Shown: one piece after another, positions 20,111-31,299 of the stretch
Layout: each line of letters begins with the position of its first letter
Position numbering within the stretch: the first letter of the stretch is position 1
NCBI RefSeq assembly: GCF_046630445.1
Contig: NC_092337.1
Coordinates: 185,944,501-186,008,500, forward strand
Direction: 5' to 3'
Source: Rutidosis leptorrhynchoides
Lineage: Eukaryota > Streptophyta > Magnoliopsida > Asterales > Asteraceae
DNA length: 64,000 nucleotides
Notes under the pieces: generated by a model
The model's input: only the letters and a program-made list of their open reading frames with translations
Databases searched by the model: none
Told to the model about the DNA's origin: nothing
Translations under genes and position numbers: made by a program

Positions 20111-22136
20111 CTAAGGATGATATTGGTACCAATAGGGGTTCCAGGCATAACCATAAGTGCTATAGAATGCTTCGGCAGGGTCATACGTAGGATATGGTGG
20201 CTGCATCTCTATAGACCAAGGAGGGAAGATGGGTTTCGGTGTAGGAATATAGTTTCTACCTATATGTTGGCAATGAGCTATGATCTGGTTCTGATGAACT
20301 TGCCAATCTTCAAATGCTCTCTGTCTAGCATTTTCGTATTCCTGAGAAGCTATAAACCTATGCATTTCTTGCATCTCATTCCCCCCTCCTACATTACCTT
20401 GCTGCTGGTTTCTCTCCACCTGTGGATGTCTACCATGGTATCGTACTGCGGCGTTATTTCGCCTCTTCAAAACTTTCGCACCATGGTATACATTTAAACC
20501 TATAGTATCGCGGGGTTCCGGTTCTTCTACTAATAATCCTCCCCGACTTATATCCACACCGAGATATTCACCAATCAAAGTAATAAAAATACCACCTCCT
20601 ATTATGCTATGTGGTCGCATCCCCCGAACCATAGCTGATAAATAATAACCCACACAATATGGTATACTTACAGCGCTTTGTGGGTCTCGAATACACATAT
20701 GGTAAAACAAATCCTGTTCATTTACTTTTTCTTTGTTCTTACCCCTTTGTGTAATCGAATTAGCTAAAAACCTATGTATCACTCTTAATTCGGCTCTATC
20801 TATATCCAAATAAGAGTAATTTCCCCCTTTGAAACGGTGATGGCTTGTCATTTGACTCCACACACCGTGTGTATCAAAATTCTCATCTATCTTTCTACCG
20901 TTTAGTATCAATCCTCTACAATCGGCAGACGCTAACTCCTCAGGCGTATATATACGTAAAGCCTGAGCCATGTCTAGTAAAGACATGTGGCGCATCGAAC
21001 CGCCTAACAAAAATCTAATAAAAGAACGATCGGTTAAACTAGCTACCCGATCATTCAACTCTATACTACATAACAATTCTTCACACCATACTTTATATAC
21101 AGGTCTACGTATGGTGAATAAACATATCCAGTCATTAAAAGAAGAATTACCATACCTCTGTACAAGTAATTCCCTAATTGGCCCGACCAATTCTACAGCT
21201 TCTAAGGGTCCCCATTCTATGACCCTCGGTACCTTAACAACCTTAGAATGAAGAGTATGCAAACCCCGTTGATATTTTGGATAATCTATCCAAAGTCTGT
21301 CAAATCTCAGGTTCGGGTGCAACTCTTCCAAGTGCATATCGGAAAAGGTCATGACTGGATGAGGTAGATCCTGCTTGTAGTAGTTATCCACCTCCTGTTG
21401 TTCCAAATTCTCAGCAGGAGCATTGCGGGCTTGGGATGAAGATTCACCCCTTTCATTCTGCAAAACACATCAAACACAATTTTTGTGCATCCAAATATGC
21501 ATTAGTGTCAGCAAAATCATCAATCAAAATAATTACAATGACATTATCAATTTATATCAAACTTAAGCTTATTTTCACATTTTTATCAAATCTACACTTT
21601 TTCAAATAAGCATATACGAAAATTTTCGCCAAGTTCATAAGCATTCAACTCAAATAACATGTCAAAATAATCATTACTAACAATCAAACAAGTCTCAAAT
21701 GGCATTATCTTTCAAAAATCAAGTTCATGAATTTTAGACTTGAAAAAAGTCCACTTTAATTCTCAAAATCATGTTTAGGCTCAAAGTTTGGATCATTTAA
21801 CTACCTAGACATGTTACACTACTCAATTTAGCAACAATTCATGACAAAAATCGGCCATAACCTGTTTATATCAAAAAGCCCCAAATTTGCTCAAGAACAC
21901 AAACCCTAGATTATTCAAAATTTGAAGTTTAAGGCTTCTAATCATGTTAAACAGCATCAATCTAGGTTATACAAGCATAATACATAAACAATTTAAGTCT
22001 AATTACACTAAAAAGCATCAAAATCAATTTGGGGACAAAATTGCTCAAGAACACCAAATTTCGAATTAAATGGTGTTTAGGTGTAGAAATTTACCGTTTT
22101 TCTTGAGTAATTCTTAGATAGCATCCTTCTCAACAT
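20111..22136 (-). CDS. Athila ORF1-like protein, predicted two-exon gene
   Basis: The main open frame (20111-21457 after the splice) encodes about 448 aa with FLLGGSMRHMSLLDMAQALR and a TPEEL segment, like the 'ORF1' proteins of Athila-type plant elements (family recall, function unknown), and a Tyr/Pro-rich C-terminus. It has no ATG near its start: an in-frame TGA lies a few codons upstream, and the first internal Met is about 38 codons in. The frame begins exactly at a good 3' splice site (GTTTTGCAG ending at 21458). Upstream, 22136-22095 reads ATG plus 13 further codons and then a donor ACG/GTAAAT. Joining at 22095/21457 keeps the frame and gives about 462 aa. The 637-bp intron is inferred from splice signals only. 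No Gag, protease or pol lies in this half. Confidence 0.6.
21458..22094 (-). other. Predicted intron of the ORF1-like gene
   Basis: Donor GTAAATTT at 22094 and acceptor TTTTGCAG ending at 21458, 637 bp, AT-rich with stops in all frames. It is phase 0. Transcript evidence would be decisive. Confidence 0.5.
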
Positions 22137-22854
22137 GATTTTAGCAAAAAATTTGGTGATTAACGGTTAAAAATTGGGATTTTTGGGGTGTTTTTGGGTG
22201 GTTTTTCGGGGTTATGTTCGCAGTATTTTTGGGTGTGGAGTGTGAAACTGAGCTGTTGCAGCTCTTATTTTTTTTTCTGTAATCCGGTCCTCCCGCGAGT
22301 CGCGGGGATTTACCCTCCAAACTCCGCGACTCGCGGAGTTTGTTTTTTTTTTTTTTTTAATCATTAACTTTTGAAAACAATTAAGAAATTAATTTTAAAA
22401 TTTTGTTTCCCTTGTTATTTAGGACGAGGTCGTTTCGGATCGATGTCCTAGTCCGTCCCTCGACAAAATTTTAAAATTTGTCTTTTTGTAGCGATTGTTT
22501 TAAAACGTTTACGTTTTTTTTTTTAAAAATGATTTTTTTTTACAAATTAATAATTTTTTTATAATTATTATTTTTTTTCAAAACTTTTTTTTTTAATTCA
22601 TTTACTATTCATGAATAGTAAATGAAAAGAAATTAATTAATTTACTATTCACCTGAAAGCGATATGATAGAAATTATTAATTACAAGTTACATAATATAC
22701 CCCTGAAGTATTTAATAAATACGACTTTTTAAAACTTTACGTATCAAATTTTGATTCTAAAATATTATTATATTATTATATTCTATTTCAATATTATTAT
22801 ATTATTATATTTTATTTCAATATTATTATAATTAAAAATATAGCGTTTTAGCGC
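22137..22854 (-). other. Leader of the ORF1 half with GC-palindrome pair
   Basis: It is AT-rich and carries CCCGCGAGTCGCGGGG (22292-22307) and CTCCGCGACTCGCGGAG (22322-22338). No coding sequence seen apart from the short predicted exon just downstream. Several poly-T and ATT-rich stretches lie at 22340-22830. Confidence 0.65.
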
Positions 22855-22872
22855 TCCCCGGCAGCGGCGCCA
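22855..22872 (-). other. Primer-binding site, tRNA-Asp type, right half
   Basis: Inverse of 8184-8201, TGGCGCCGCTGCCGGGGA on the minus strand, next to LTR D. It shows that D is the 5' LTR of the minus-strand half. Confidence 0.85.
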
Positions 22873-22881
22873 AAAACTTGA

Positions 22882-24666
22882 TGATGTAGCGTGAGGGTAC
22901 GAAATAGTATTATTTTTACTAGGAAATACTACAAAATATGACACAAATTTTATTAATTTACGGATGGGATATACCTAAACCTTGCTACAACACTATAGGC
23001 AGTGTACCTAATCGTAGAGTAGTGTAGTTTTTAGTAAGTCCGGTTCGTTCCACAGGGAGCTAGTGATTACGTACTATATTTTTATAAAACTATATTTATA
23101 TAAATATATATATATAAGTAGTAATATTATTATAAAAGGGGGGTTTTTACCGTTTAATGACCGGTTTGTCGATTTTATATTTTTAAGCGTAAAGATAAAT
23201 GACAATAATTAAAGTGCGTAAAATAAATAAATGACGATAAATAAAATAACAATAAATAAAATTGCGATAGAATATGAAATAAAAGGATTATGCTTATTTA
23301 AACTTCCGTAATCATGATGTTTGACGTTTTGATTTTAATTAATTGTTACTCGGGTTAATTGTCCTTTGTCATGGTTTATTTGATACCTATCTGGTTTTTA
23401 TCCATAATAGTCCATCGGTCATAAATATAAAGTGCGAGTGTCCTCGTCAAATTACCCTTATACCCGAAGTCAAATATTCCAACTAATTAAGAATTTAAAC
23501 TGTGACGCAGTTATCACTTCTGTCAACAATTACACCAGTTATCACTGTATGTAATCTACCCCTGTTTTGATTAGATATGAATATTAATTTACCCACTTGA
23601 TCAGTTTGAATAATCAATTACCCAACCCGAATAATTAATTAAATGATTATAATAGATTCCATATGAACGTCACTAAATAGGACAACCATAATCATTATTA
23701 ATTATTAGGATAATTAATTTGAAGATAGGTTCGACAGACTCCAATGAGTTGTCACTCAATTAGACAATACCCCCCATCTATTAATAGTCAATAGTCCAAT
23801 TTCCACAAGTGTCGGTCTTTTGCCCAAACCTTAATTATGGTACAAAGTCCAATTACCCAATTTTAGTAATTAGCCCAACATCATGATTATTTCGTTTTAA
23901 ATAAGCATAATAATAACTTAGCTACGAGACATTAATATAAAAAGGTTGAACATAACTTACAATGATTAAAAATAGCGTAGCGTTACACGGACAGAATTTC
24001 GACTTACACACTCAAACGATCTCTATCATAAATCTTATTATTATCATAATTTAAAATTAAAATTAAGATTATTGTTATATCTTATTACATTAACATTATG
24101 ATAGAGATTTTTAGATATTGATATTGATAATAGATTTTTAGGATAGAAAAAGGGATGCTTTTAAATTGATCGATAATCATCGCCTTTTATAGGCAAAATA
24201 TGAAATTGAATTTTCATTTACGACCCCTGAACTATGCTAAATTAACAACTTTTTATTATTTAATATTATTCTTATTATGAATTATTTAAATATTATATTA
24301 TATTCTTGTGCATAGTTGACTTGTACTTTCAGCTCCGTTGCGTCGAGCGTTGAAAGTTGGTTCAAGCCTCGATTCCGGATTTTCGAACGTCCTTGCGTAC
24401 TATTTTATATCGTGTACTTTGCGTTTTGTAACTTGTACTCTTGTCATTTTTAGACGTTCTTCATCAATAATTTGAACCTTTTTAATTGTATCTTGTACTT
24501 TTGAGCTTTTTGGACCTTTTTGTCTTCAATTTGTCGAATCTGCCTTTTGTCTTCGCACTTATTTAATATAAACGAATATCACTTGAAAATGGAACAATTG
24601 CAACTAAAATCTTGTCTTTCTTGGGGGATAATGCTATGAAATATATGTTCCTTTTTAGCCTTATCA
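22882..24666 (-). repeat. LTR D (5' LTR of the right half)
   Basis: Minus strand TGATAAGG ... CTACATCA. Nearly identical to LTRs A and B. At most of the positions I checked where A and B differ it agrees with B, and it has a few private changes (for example GAAATAAT where A and B read GAAGTAAT). Its outer end abuts the right GCCCAT repeat. Confidence 0.85.
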
Positions 24667-24672
24667 GCCCAT

Positions 24673-24805
24673 CCTCGGATGAGTTCCAAAAAAGAACTAA
24701 TATCACTTTTATCATGCAGGAAATTCAAAACAAGCAAATCTGGTATCTTGATAGTAGTTGTTCTGAAATGACTCGAACCCGTTATCAAAAAATGACACAT
24801 TTTTT
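24673..24805 (+). pseudogene. Ty1/copia-type gag-pol remnant, right half
   Basis: It continues the plus-strand copia-like gene interrupted at 6377. The frame from 24714 reads MQEIQNKQIWYLDSSCSEMT, matching the region in front of the copia protease, where WYLDS carries the catalytic Asp. It ends abruptly near 24805 where LTR-like sequence of another element begins. The two fragments are in a compatible order with the insertion removed, and the stop codons show the gene was already decaying or has decayed since. Confidence 0.7.
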
Positions 24806-24809
24806 TAAA

Positions 24810-26747
24810 AGACTGCCATCGTGTCGCGGTCCATTCTGGTCACGACGCGGTCCCAAGTAAAATTTTTATGCCAAAGCTAGATGCCAGACCTGACCATCTG
24901 TTTCATCACTAAGTCGCGTCGCAGCTTTACAGGTCGCGACGGGACCTCCCACTGTACAGATGACAGAACCACTTATCTAGCTCGGCATCAAATTTACTCT
25001 ATAAGTCGCGACGCGACCTTGAGCTGGGACAGATTCTGCAGCTTGCAACAAAGTTTAATACCATTTAATTCCAACAACACAAAACTTGATCCACCTTAAC
25101 CTGCTCAAAAGTCGAATACAACCCAAAATACAACAAGTTTTACAAGTTCACAACACCGGGTACTCAAGACCCATAATTTGCCCAAACACATTCAATGACC
25201 CAAAATAGAGCGTGATCGTCCGGGCCAAATACCAAAAGCAAATCCCATCCAAAGCTAGTCCAAGGCCTTACCCTTATCCTTTGCGGTGCTTGAATCTATA
25301 AAAAGATAAACAGCGGGGAGTAAGCAACATGCTTAGTGAATGCAACACTTATATGCACACATACATAACTGACTTGCACAACTTACACATAAACGCATAC
25401 AAGTTAGCATCACTAACGCATACATACACAATTCGGTACACAAGCTAGCATGACAATCCCATATAGCCACAATAAAAATATGCTACAATACAAACATACA
25501 CATATATGGTTAACCATACCTAATAGTGCTAGTCATCAAATGATATAACACTATCCAACACATGTACATGGCCGACAAAAGCGCCTCCCAGATGGCACTA
25601 CCATATACACACGAATGTGGTCAAAAATAAGCAAAACCTTTAGGTGACACTTACCACATTCCCACAAGTGGCCGATAAAGAGTGAATCCTTACGATTAAC
25701 ACTCACCACATCTCACAATCGCAACATGCCCGACAAAAAGTGAATCCTTGCAGATAACACTTACCACTTTGCATCGAGTGGCCGACAAAGAGTGAGTCCT
25801 CATGCCCGGATATCACTTTACAAACAACTTATATACACGCACATATAAATACTCCACTCACCTTGATCACTTAGATGACTAATCACACGGTAGAGCTTCA
25901 CGAATAATCCTAAAGCAATTCACCTAACATCAAAATCACAAGACCAAGCTATTAACACCAATAGCTTGACCCAACACACATACAAGTGCAATTTTGACCC
26001 AAATTACACTTTAATTACCCAACTAGGTCAAAAAAAACATCAACACCTCTAATCACTAATGACTAGTGATTTGAACCCAAACTCACCATAATGTAATTTA
26101 AGGTCAAGTGCTAGAAGCACTTCTTGACCCTTTTCAACACAAAACTCATTTTGACCCAAATTAGGGTTTTACACCCAAAATCAAGTTAACACTAACCCCC
26201 CAATCACTAATTCATGTGTGTACTAGTGATTTACAAACACATGCAATACTTGAGACCCATAAAAATTCGTTATCCAAACCCTAACCTCCCACATTAGGGT
26301 TCATACACCCATTCTCCACCCAAAAATTCTCAAGAAACGAGGTTTACAACCCATTTCAAACCCAAACCCTAATTATAACCTAAATTTACACAATTAAGAT
26401 GAAGTTAGGGTTTTACCTCAAGAGTGAAATGGAGCTAGGAAGCAACTACAACATGACTGGGTCTTAACTTGAGCTTGGATGACCACCTTCTTCACCAAAT
26501 TCAAGCTATCTCTCACTACACTTTGATTTCTCACACTAGGGAGTGTTTTCTTGAAATGGAAAATGATAAGAGAGATCCTAAACGGGTCCCAAAAATAGCC
26601 TCAATCGGCCATATAAAATTTCATTTTAGTCCCGAACTTATTTTAATTTAATTACAAAACAGTCCACCAGAATCTAACAGGAGTCGTGACGCGATAAAAC
26701 ATCGTGACGCGACCTGTGACCAGAAGTGAAGGTCACGAGATTTTACA
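24810..26747 (-). repeat. 3' LTR of a decayed chromovirus
   Basis: The right boundary is set by the minus-strand purine tract AAGTGGGGAGAT (26748-26759) followed by TGTAAAATCTCG. The left end is not precise; TG dinucleotides near 24814-24822 are candidates. The LTR holds several GC-rich near-palindromes of the form GTCGCGACGCGACC (about 24823-24850, 24913-24943, 25005-25018 and 26683-26721) and a tandem repeat at 25565-25850. There is no gene inside it; the 60-codon frame at 26469 has no support. Confidence 0.65.
25565..25850. repeat. Imperfect tandem repeat of about 65 bp
   Basis: About four units share GGCCGACAAA (or GGCCGATAAA) followed by GAGTGAATCCTT, a variable stretch, and AACACTTACCAC. 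It lies inside the LTR of the decayed chromovirus and has no coding sense. Confidence 0.65.
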
Positions 26748-26759
26748 ATCTCCCCACTT

Positions 26760-29700
26760 ACACCGGGTCGCGTCCCCGCTATCCAAGCCGCATGTAACGA
26801 GGGAAGATACTCCAACACAAACTCTTCCATCTCCCAAGTAAACTCTGACCCTTTCTGGTGCCGCCATTGCACCTTAAAGGTCCTAACCCGCTTATTACGC
26901 ATTTCCTTAACTTTCTCATCAAGGATCGCTACCGGTTCCTCCACATACTCCAATTTGTCATTTAGAGTAATCTTGTCCAAAGGAACCCACGTCGAGTCAT
27001 CCGCAAGACCTTGCGAAGGTAGGAAACAAAATGTGTTATGGATCCCTTTAAGCTCTTCGGGTAACTCCAATCGGTAAGAAACCTCACCAACACGTGCCAA
27101 AATTTTAAAAGGTTCAATAAACCGAGGAGCGAGCTTTCCCTGCTTTCGAAACTGAATCACACCCTTCCATGGAGACACCTTAAGCATCACCATATCACCT
27201 TCTTGTAACTCAATCAGTCATCTTCGTTTATCCACATAAGATTTTTGTCTATCTTGCGCGGCCTTAAGACGAGCCCGAATCATCACAATCTTTTGATTCG
27301 TCTCTTGAACCAAATCGGTACTTCCAATCTCACGTTGACCCACCTCACCCTAACAAATCGAGGTTCGGAACCTTCTTCCATAAAGCATCTCATATAGTGG
27401 CATTCCAATACTCGCATGGAAGCTATTATTGTATGAAAACTCCACCAAAGGTAAACGCTCGTCCCAATTACCACCAAAATATATAACATAAGCCCGTAGC
27501 ATATCTTCCAAGGTTTGAATGGTCCGTTCTCTTTGACCTTCTGTTTGAGGATGATACACGGTGCTCATTTTCAATTGAGTACCCATCTCCTCGTGAAACT
27601 TACCCCAAAATCGAAAAGTAAAATGCATGTCTCGATCCGAAACAATCGACACCGAAACCCTGTGTCCTGATATCACCTCTTTTATGAACAATCTTGCCTA
27701 CGTCTCCGACTAAATTGTCTCCCGAATAGGAAGAAACAACGCACTTTTCGTCAATCTATCAACCATTACCCAAATCATTTCGTATTAGGTTCTCGCCGTC
27801 TTCGGCAACTTGGTGATAAAATCATGGTAATATGCTCCCATTTCCACTTGGGATTTTCTAACGGTTACAACATACCATAAGGCTTTTGTGCTCGGGCTTA
27901 ACTTGCAAGCATGTAACTTACTGCTCGACATATTTAACGATGTCTCGCTTCATGCCGGGCCACCAATACTCTTTCTTCAAATCAAGATACGTCTTACTCA
28001 TCCCAGATGGACGTACTACTTTGACCTATGCGCCTCATCAAGAAGTACTTTTCGATAACCATCCATTTTCGGCACCCACACTCTTCCTTGAAATGACAAC
28101 AACCCATGCGAGCCTAACACAATAGACTCTGTTTGCCCTTGAAATCGGTCCTCGAACTTTTTATTAACAAAGGCCTTAATTTAAACCTCACCAAGCTTTA
28201 CGAGAAAATCGTTAGTAATCATCATGTGTAATGATTCAACTCGTATTGCTGGATATTGATTCTTCCGACTCAACGCGACTGCAACGACATTCGCTTTACC
28301 CGGATGGTAAAGCATCTCACAATCATAGTCCTTCAACAAATCAATCCACCGACGTTGTTGGTTATTCAACTCCCGTTGATCAAAGAGATATTTCAAAATC
28401 TTGTGATCCGTATAAATCTTGATTTTAACATCATAAAGGTAATGGCGCCAAATCTTAAGGGCATGAACCGCCGCTGCCAACTCAAGATCATGAGTCGGGT
28501 AGTCCTTCTTGTGCTCTTTCAATTTTCTCGAGGTGTAAGCAATGACCTTACTGCTTTGCAAAAGAACACAACCAATCCTACTAATAAAAGCATCACAATA
28601 CGCCGTCATATCATTGACACCTTTTGGTAACACCAACACCGGAGCTTGACACAATTTCTCCTTCAACAATTGGAAAGCAATTTCTTGCTCATTTTCCCAA
28701 TTAAACCTCACATTCTCCCTCGTCGATTTGGTTAAAGAAGAAGCTATCTTAGAAAAATATTGGATAAACTGATGATAATACCCGGCCAATCCGAGAAAGC
28801 TTCAGACTTCCGTAGGTGTAGTCGGTCGTTCCTATTCTTCTATCGCTTCAATCTTCACCGGGTCCAGTACTTGAATCCCTTCTTTATTAACAATATAGCC
28901 AAGGAATTGCACTTCCTTTTGCCAAATCACACTTAGAGAACTTGGCATACAACTTATCTTTTCGCAACATTTTCAACACCTAACGCAGATGGTGTTCATG
29001 TTCCTTCACACTCTTAGAATAAACGAGTATGTTGTAAATGAACACAATTACCGATTTATCCAACATGAGTTGACATACCAGATTCATATGGTCCATGAAT
29101 GCCGCGGGCACATTCGTAAGACCAAAGGGCATCACCAAAAATTCATAGTGCCCGTATCGAGTTCGAAATGCGATTTTCTCAATATCTTCATCACGGATCC
29201 GCACTTGATGATAACCGGATCGCAGATCAATCTTAGAAAAACTACAATCCCCTTGTAATTGGTCAAACAAATCATCAATACGAGGCAATGGATAACGAAT
29301 TTTAATCTTCACTTTATTCAACGCATGGTAATCAATGCACATGCGCATACTACCGTACTTCTTCTTTATGAACAAAATCGGAGCACCCCAAGGTGAAGTA
29401 CTCGATCGGATAAAACCCTTTTCTAGCAACTCTTGGGTTTGACTCAACACCTCTTGCATCTCCATTGGTTCAAGACGATAAGGCGTCTTAGCAATAGGAG
29501 TAGCTCACGGAACCAACTCGATGTGAAATTAAACTTGCCTTTTCGGCGAAACACCCGGTAAGTCATCCAGAAACACACTCTAAAATCCATTTACCCCCGG
29601 AATACTACGAATAGATGGAGGCTATTCTCGAGTATCAACCACATGTGCAAGAAAAGCCATACCACCACTAAAAAAATCCGACGTGCCCATGCATATGTGC

Positions 29701-30590
29701 ATAGTGGCACAAGTCTTCTCCGTTTCTCACCATGGATGATTAATTCTACCCCCTTGGGGTCTTTACCCGAACAAATTTCTCTTGGCATGCAATATCGGCT
29801 CTATAATGATCGAGCCAATCCATGCTAACGACAACATTGAATTCACCCAATGTCATCGGTATAAGTTCAATCTTAATACTTTCGGTACCAAACACTATAT
29901 CAAAATTTTCACACACATCGATCCCTAGCACATTTTTACCATCAGCCATTTCGACTCCAACCGGATGATTCAACTTAACTAGTGTTTTATCAAGCTTATG
30001 TAAAAACTTTGGAGGCACAAAGGACAAATTAACACCACAATCAAAAAGCACCTTCGTGAGATTAGAGTTAACCACGAAAGTACCTGAAACAACCTCGTTA
30101 GACCTCCTCGCCTCCTCACTAGTCATCAAATAATTGCGCCCCTTTGCCGGCCCCACTGCTTTCTCTAGCTTCTTGGTTTGATCCCCATACATTTCGGGAC
30201 CCTCCGACTTTCGGTGTACTTCTTTGTGACAATTGAAACACATAATCTTGTTGGTAGACGGATTGGTGCAATTCTGAGACTTGTGACCCTGCTGCCCACA
30301 GTTATAGCAATTAGGGACAAAGCCTCTGGAACCACCCTTCCTTACACTACCCACACTTTCGGTCATACCCTTAGCTTTCTTGCTTGGAGCACTATTCGAT
30401 TCAAACTTTCTCTTATCTGAAGTATAATCAACCGTCTTTGGAGCATGCGACTCAAAACCCTTAGCCACCGCAAATAGCCTAGCAAAAGTGTTTACTTTCC
30501 CAAGGTAAATCTTCCCATGCAAATCATCATTCAAAGTTTCATGAAAATTCATCATCAACAACCGATCATTCTCACGGTTGATTGGTTTTG
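26760..30590 (-). pseudogene. Decayed Ty3/gypsy chromovirus gag-pol
   Basis: Minus-strand fragments in the right order: Gag with a zinc knuckle CYNCGQQGHKSQNC and a second damaged one (CFNCHKEVHRKSEG); protease at about 30030 with DCGV in place of a DSG or DTG triad; reverse transcriptase (28980-29465) whose catalytic pair is replaced (FIYNIL); RNase H (28181-28789) with VVAVALSRK in place of the final catalytic Asp; integrase pieces (27283-27700, YHPQTEGQRERT); and a chromodomain (KVQWRHQKGSEFTWE) near 26850. Frameshifts and stops separate the blocks. Several catalytic residues are lost, so it is an old dead copy, clearly more decayed than E1 or E2. Confidence 0.85.
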
Positions 30591-31174
30591 GTTTGGTAAT
30601 TGGAGTAGACTCGTAGTCCATGGGAAACAGATTTTTGAGGTTTAAAAATCTTAGGGATTTCTGGTGAAGGAACCTTCTTCTCCACCGTAGGAAAAGAACA
30701 TGTTGATTCTGAAATCTTTGGCTCGTTGTATTCTGGGATTTCAACTTGTATACCCATCGACATCATTGTTGGTTTTGGAATTGGTATAGATTTTACATTT
30801 AACGCATGTTGTAACTCCAAAATGCGTTTGTTGAAGTCTTGAGTTAAGGTTCGGTTAAGAGTCTGAGTATGATCAACACCAGTTCGAAGTTGTAGAATGA
30901 TCTTAGAATCAAGTTCATGTTCGGTATAGAAAAGACTATTTTCAGCTTGAAGAGATAGAATTTTATGAGTTGATGGAACGTTGTCTGACTTGAGCTGATC
31001 ATTCTCTTGTTGTATCTTCTTATTTTGCGTTTTAAACTTCCGAAGTTCTATATATTAAGAGTTGAATTGTTTTGTGACCAATTCTATTTCTTTAAGAAGA
31101 AGCTCATCCTCATCATCAACATTTTTAAAAAACTCGTTAGGTTTCGGAGTTAGCCCTGAAGAAATGCTCATCAT
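30572..31174 (-). pseudogene. Unidentified coiled-coil ORF with one stop
   Basis: From the ATG at 31174 the minus strand reads an acidic start (FFKNVDDEDELLLKEIEL) and a Lys/Glu/Gln-rich heptad-like segment (KFKTQNKKIQQENDQLKS). One in-frame TAA near 31050 interrupts it. The same frame then continues to 30572 with a Pro/Ser/Glu-rich tail. It overlaps the start of the chromovirus Gag frame, so the two are joined at about 30590. I do not recognise a family; a retroelement or pararetrovirus structural protein is possible. It lies downstream of the primer-site-like motif and promoter at 32.4-32.8 kb on the same strand. Confidence 0.45.
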
Positions 31175-31299
31175 TTGAAGTAGTTGTTGTGAAAAACTGA
31201 ACTTTATAGCAAAAATTGTTGAATTTTTTTGCACCGAGTCTTTTCCGTTGAAATTATAACTATGATAACTAACGAACAGTTAACTTTCTTGAGCCTGAT

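Larger units (their letters stand above)
6384..24666. mobile_element. 18.3-kb palindromic composite of two Athila-like elements
   Basis: The left end starts TGATAAGGCTAAAAAGG on the plus strand, and the right end is the exact inverse of that sequence. Direct repeats GCCCAT lie outside both ends (6378-6383 and 24667-24672). Copia-like coding sequence flanks both sides. Inside are, in order: LTR A forward, tRNA-Asp-type primer site, gag-protease gene, non-coding 3' region, truncated LTR B forward, a foldback, LTR C reversed, a homologous 3' region reversed, an ORF1-like gene on the minus strand, a primer site reversed, and LTR D reversed. Each half has one element's order, joined tail to tail. 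The target duplication outside two U3 ends implies that the whole unit integrated at once. An assembly artefact has not been excluded. Confidence 0.8.

Noticed and set aside
6384..24666. Simple nested insertion of the right half into LTR B
   Set aside because: A nested insertion would leave the rest of LTR B (about 110 bp) between the right half and the copia flank. Instead the right half's U3 end abuts copia sequence and the matching GCCCAT repeat.
25565..25850. CRISPR-like spaced repeat
   Set aside because: Units are degenerate tandem repeats without unique equal spacers, in a plant retrotransposon LTR.
24810..26747. Exact left boundary of the dead chromovirus LTR
   Set aside because: Several TG dinucleotides fit and no second LTR copy is in the window, so I give only an approximate edge.
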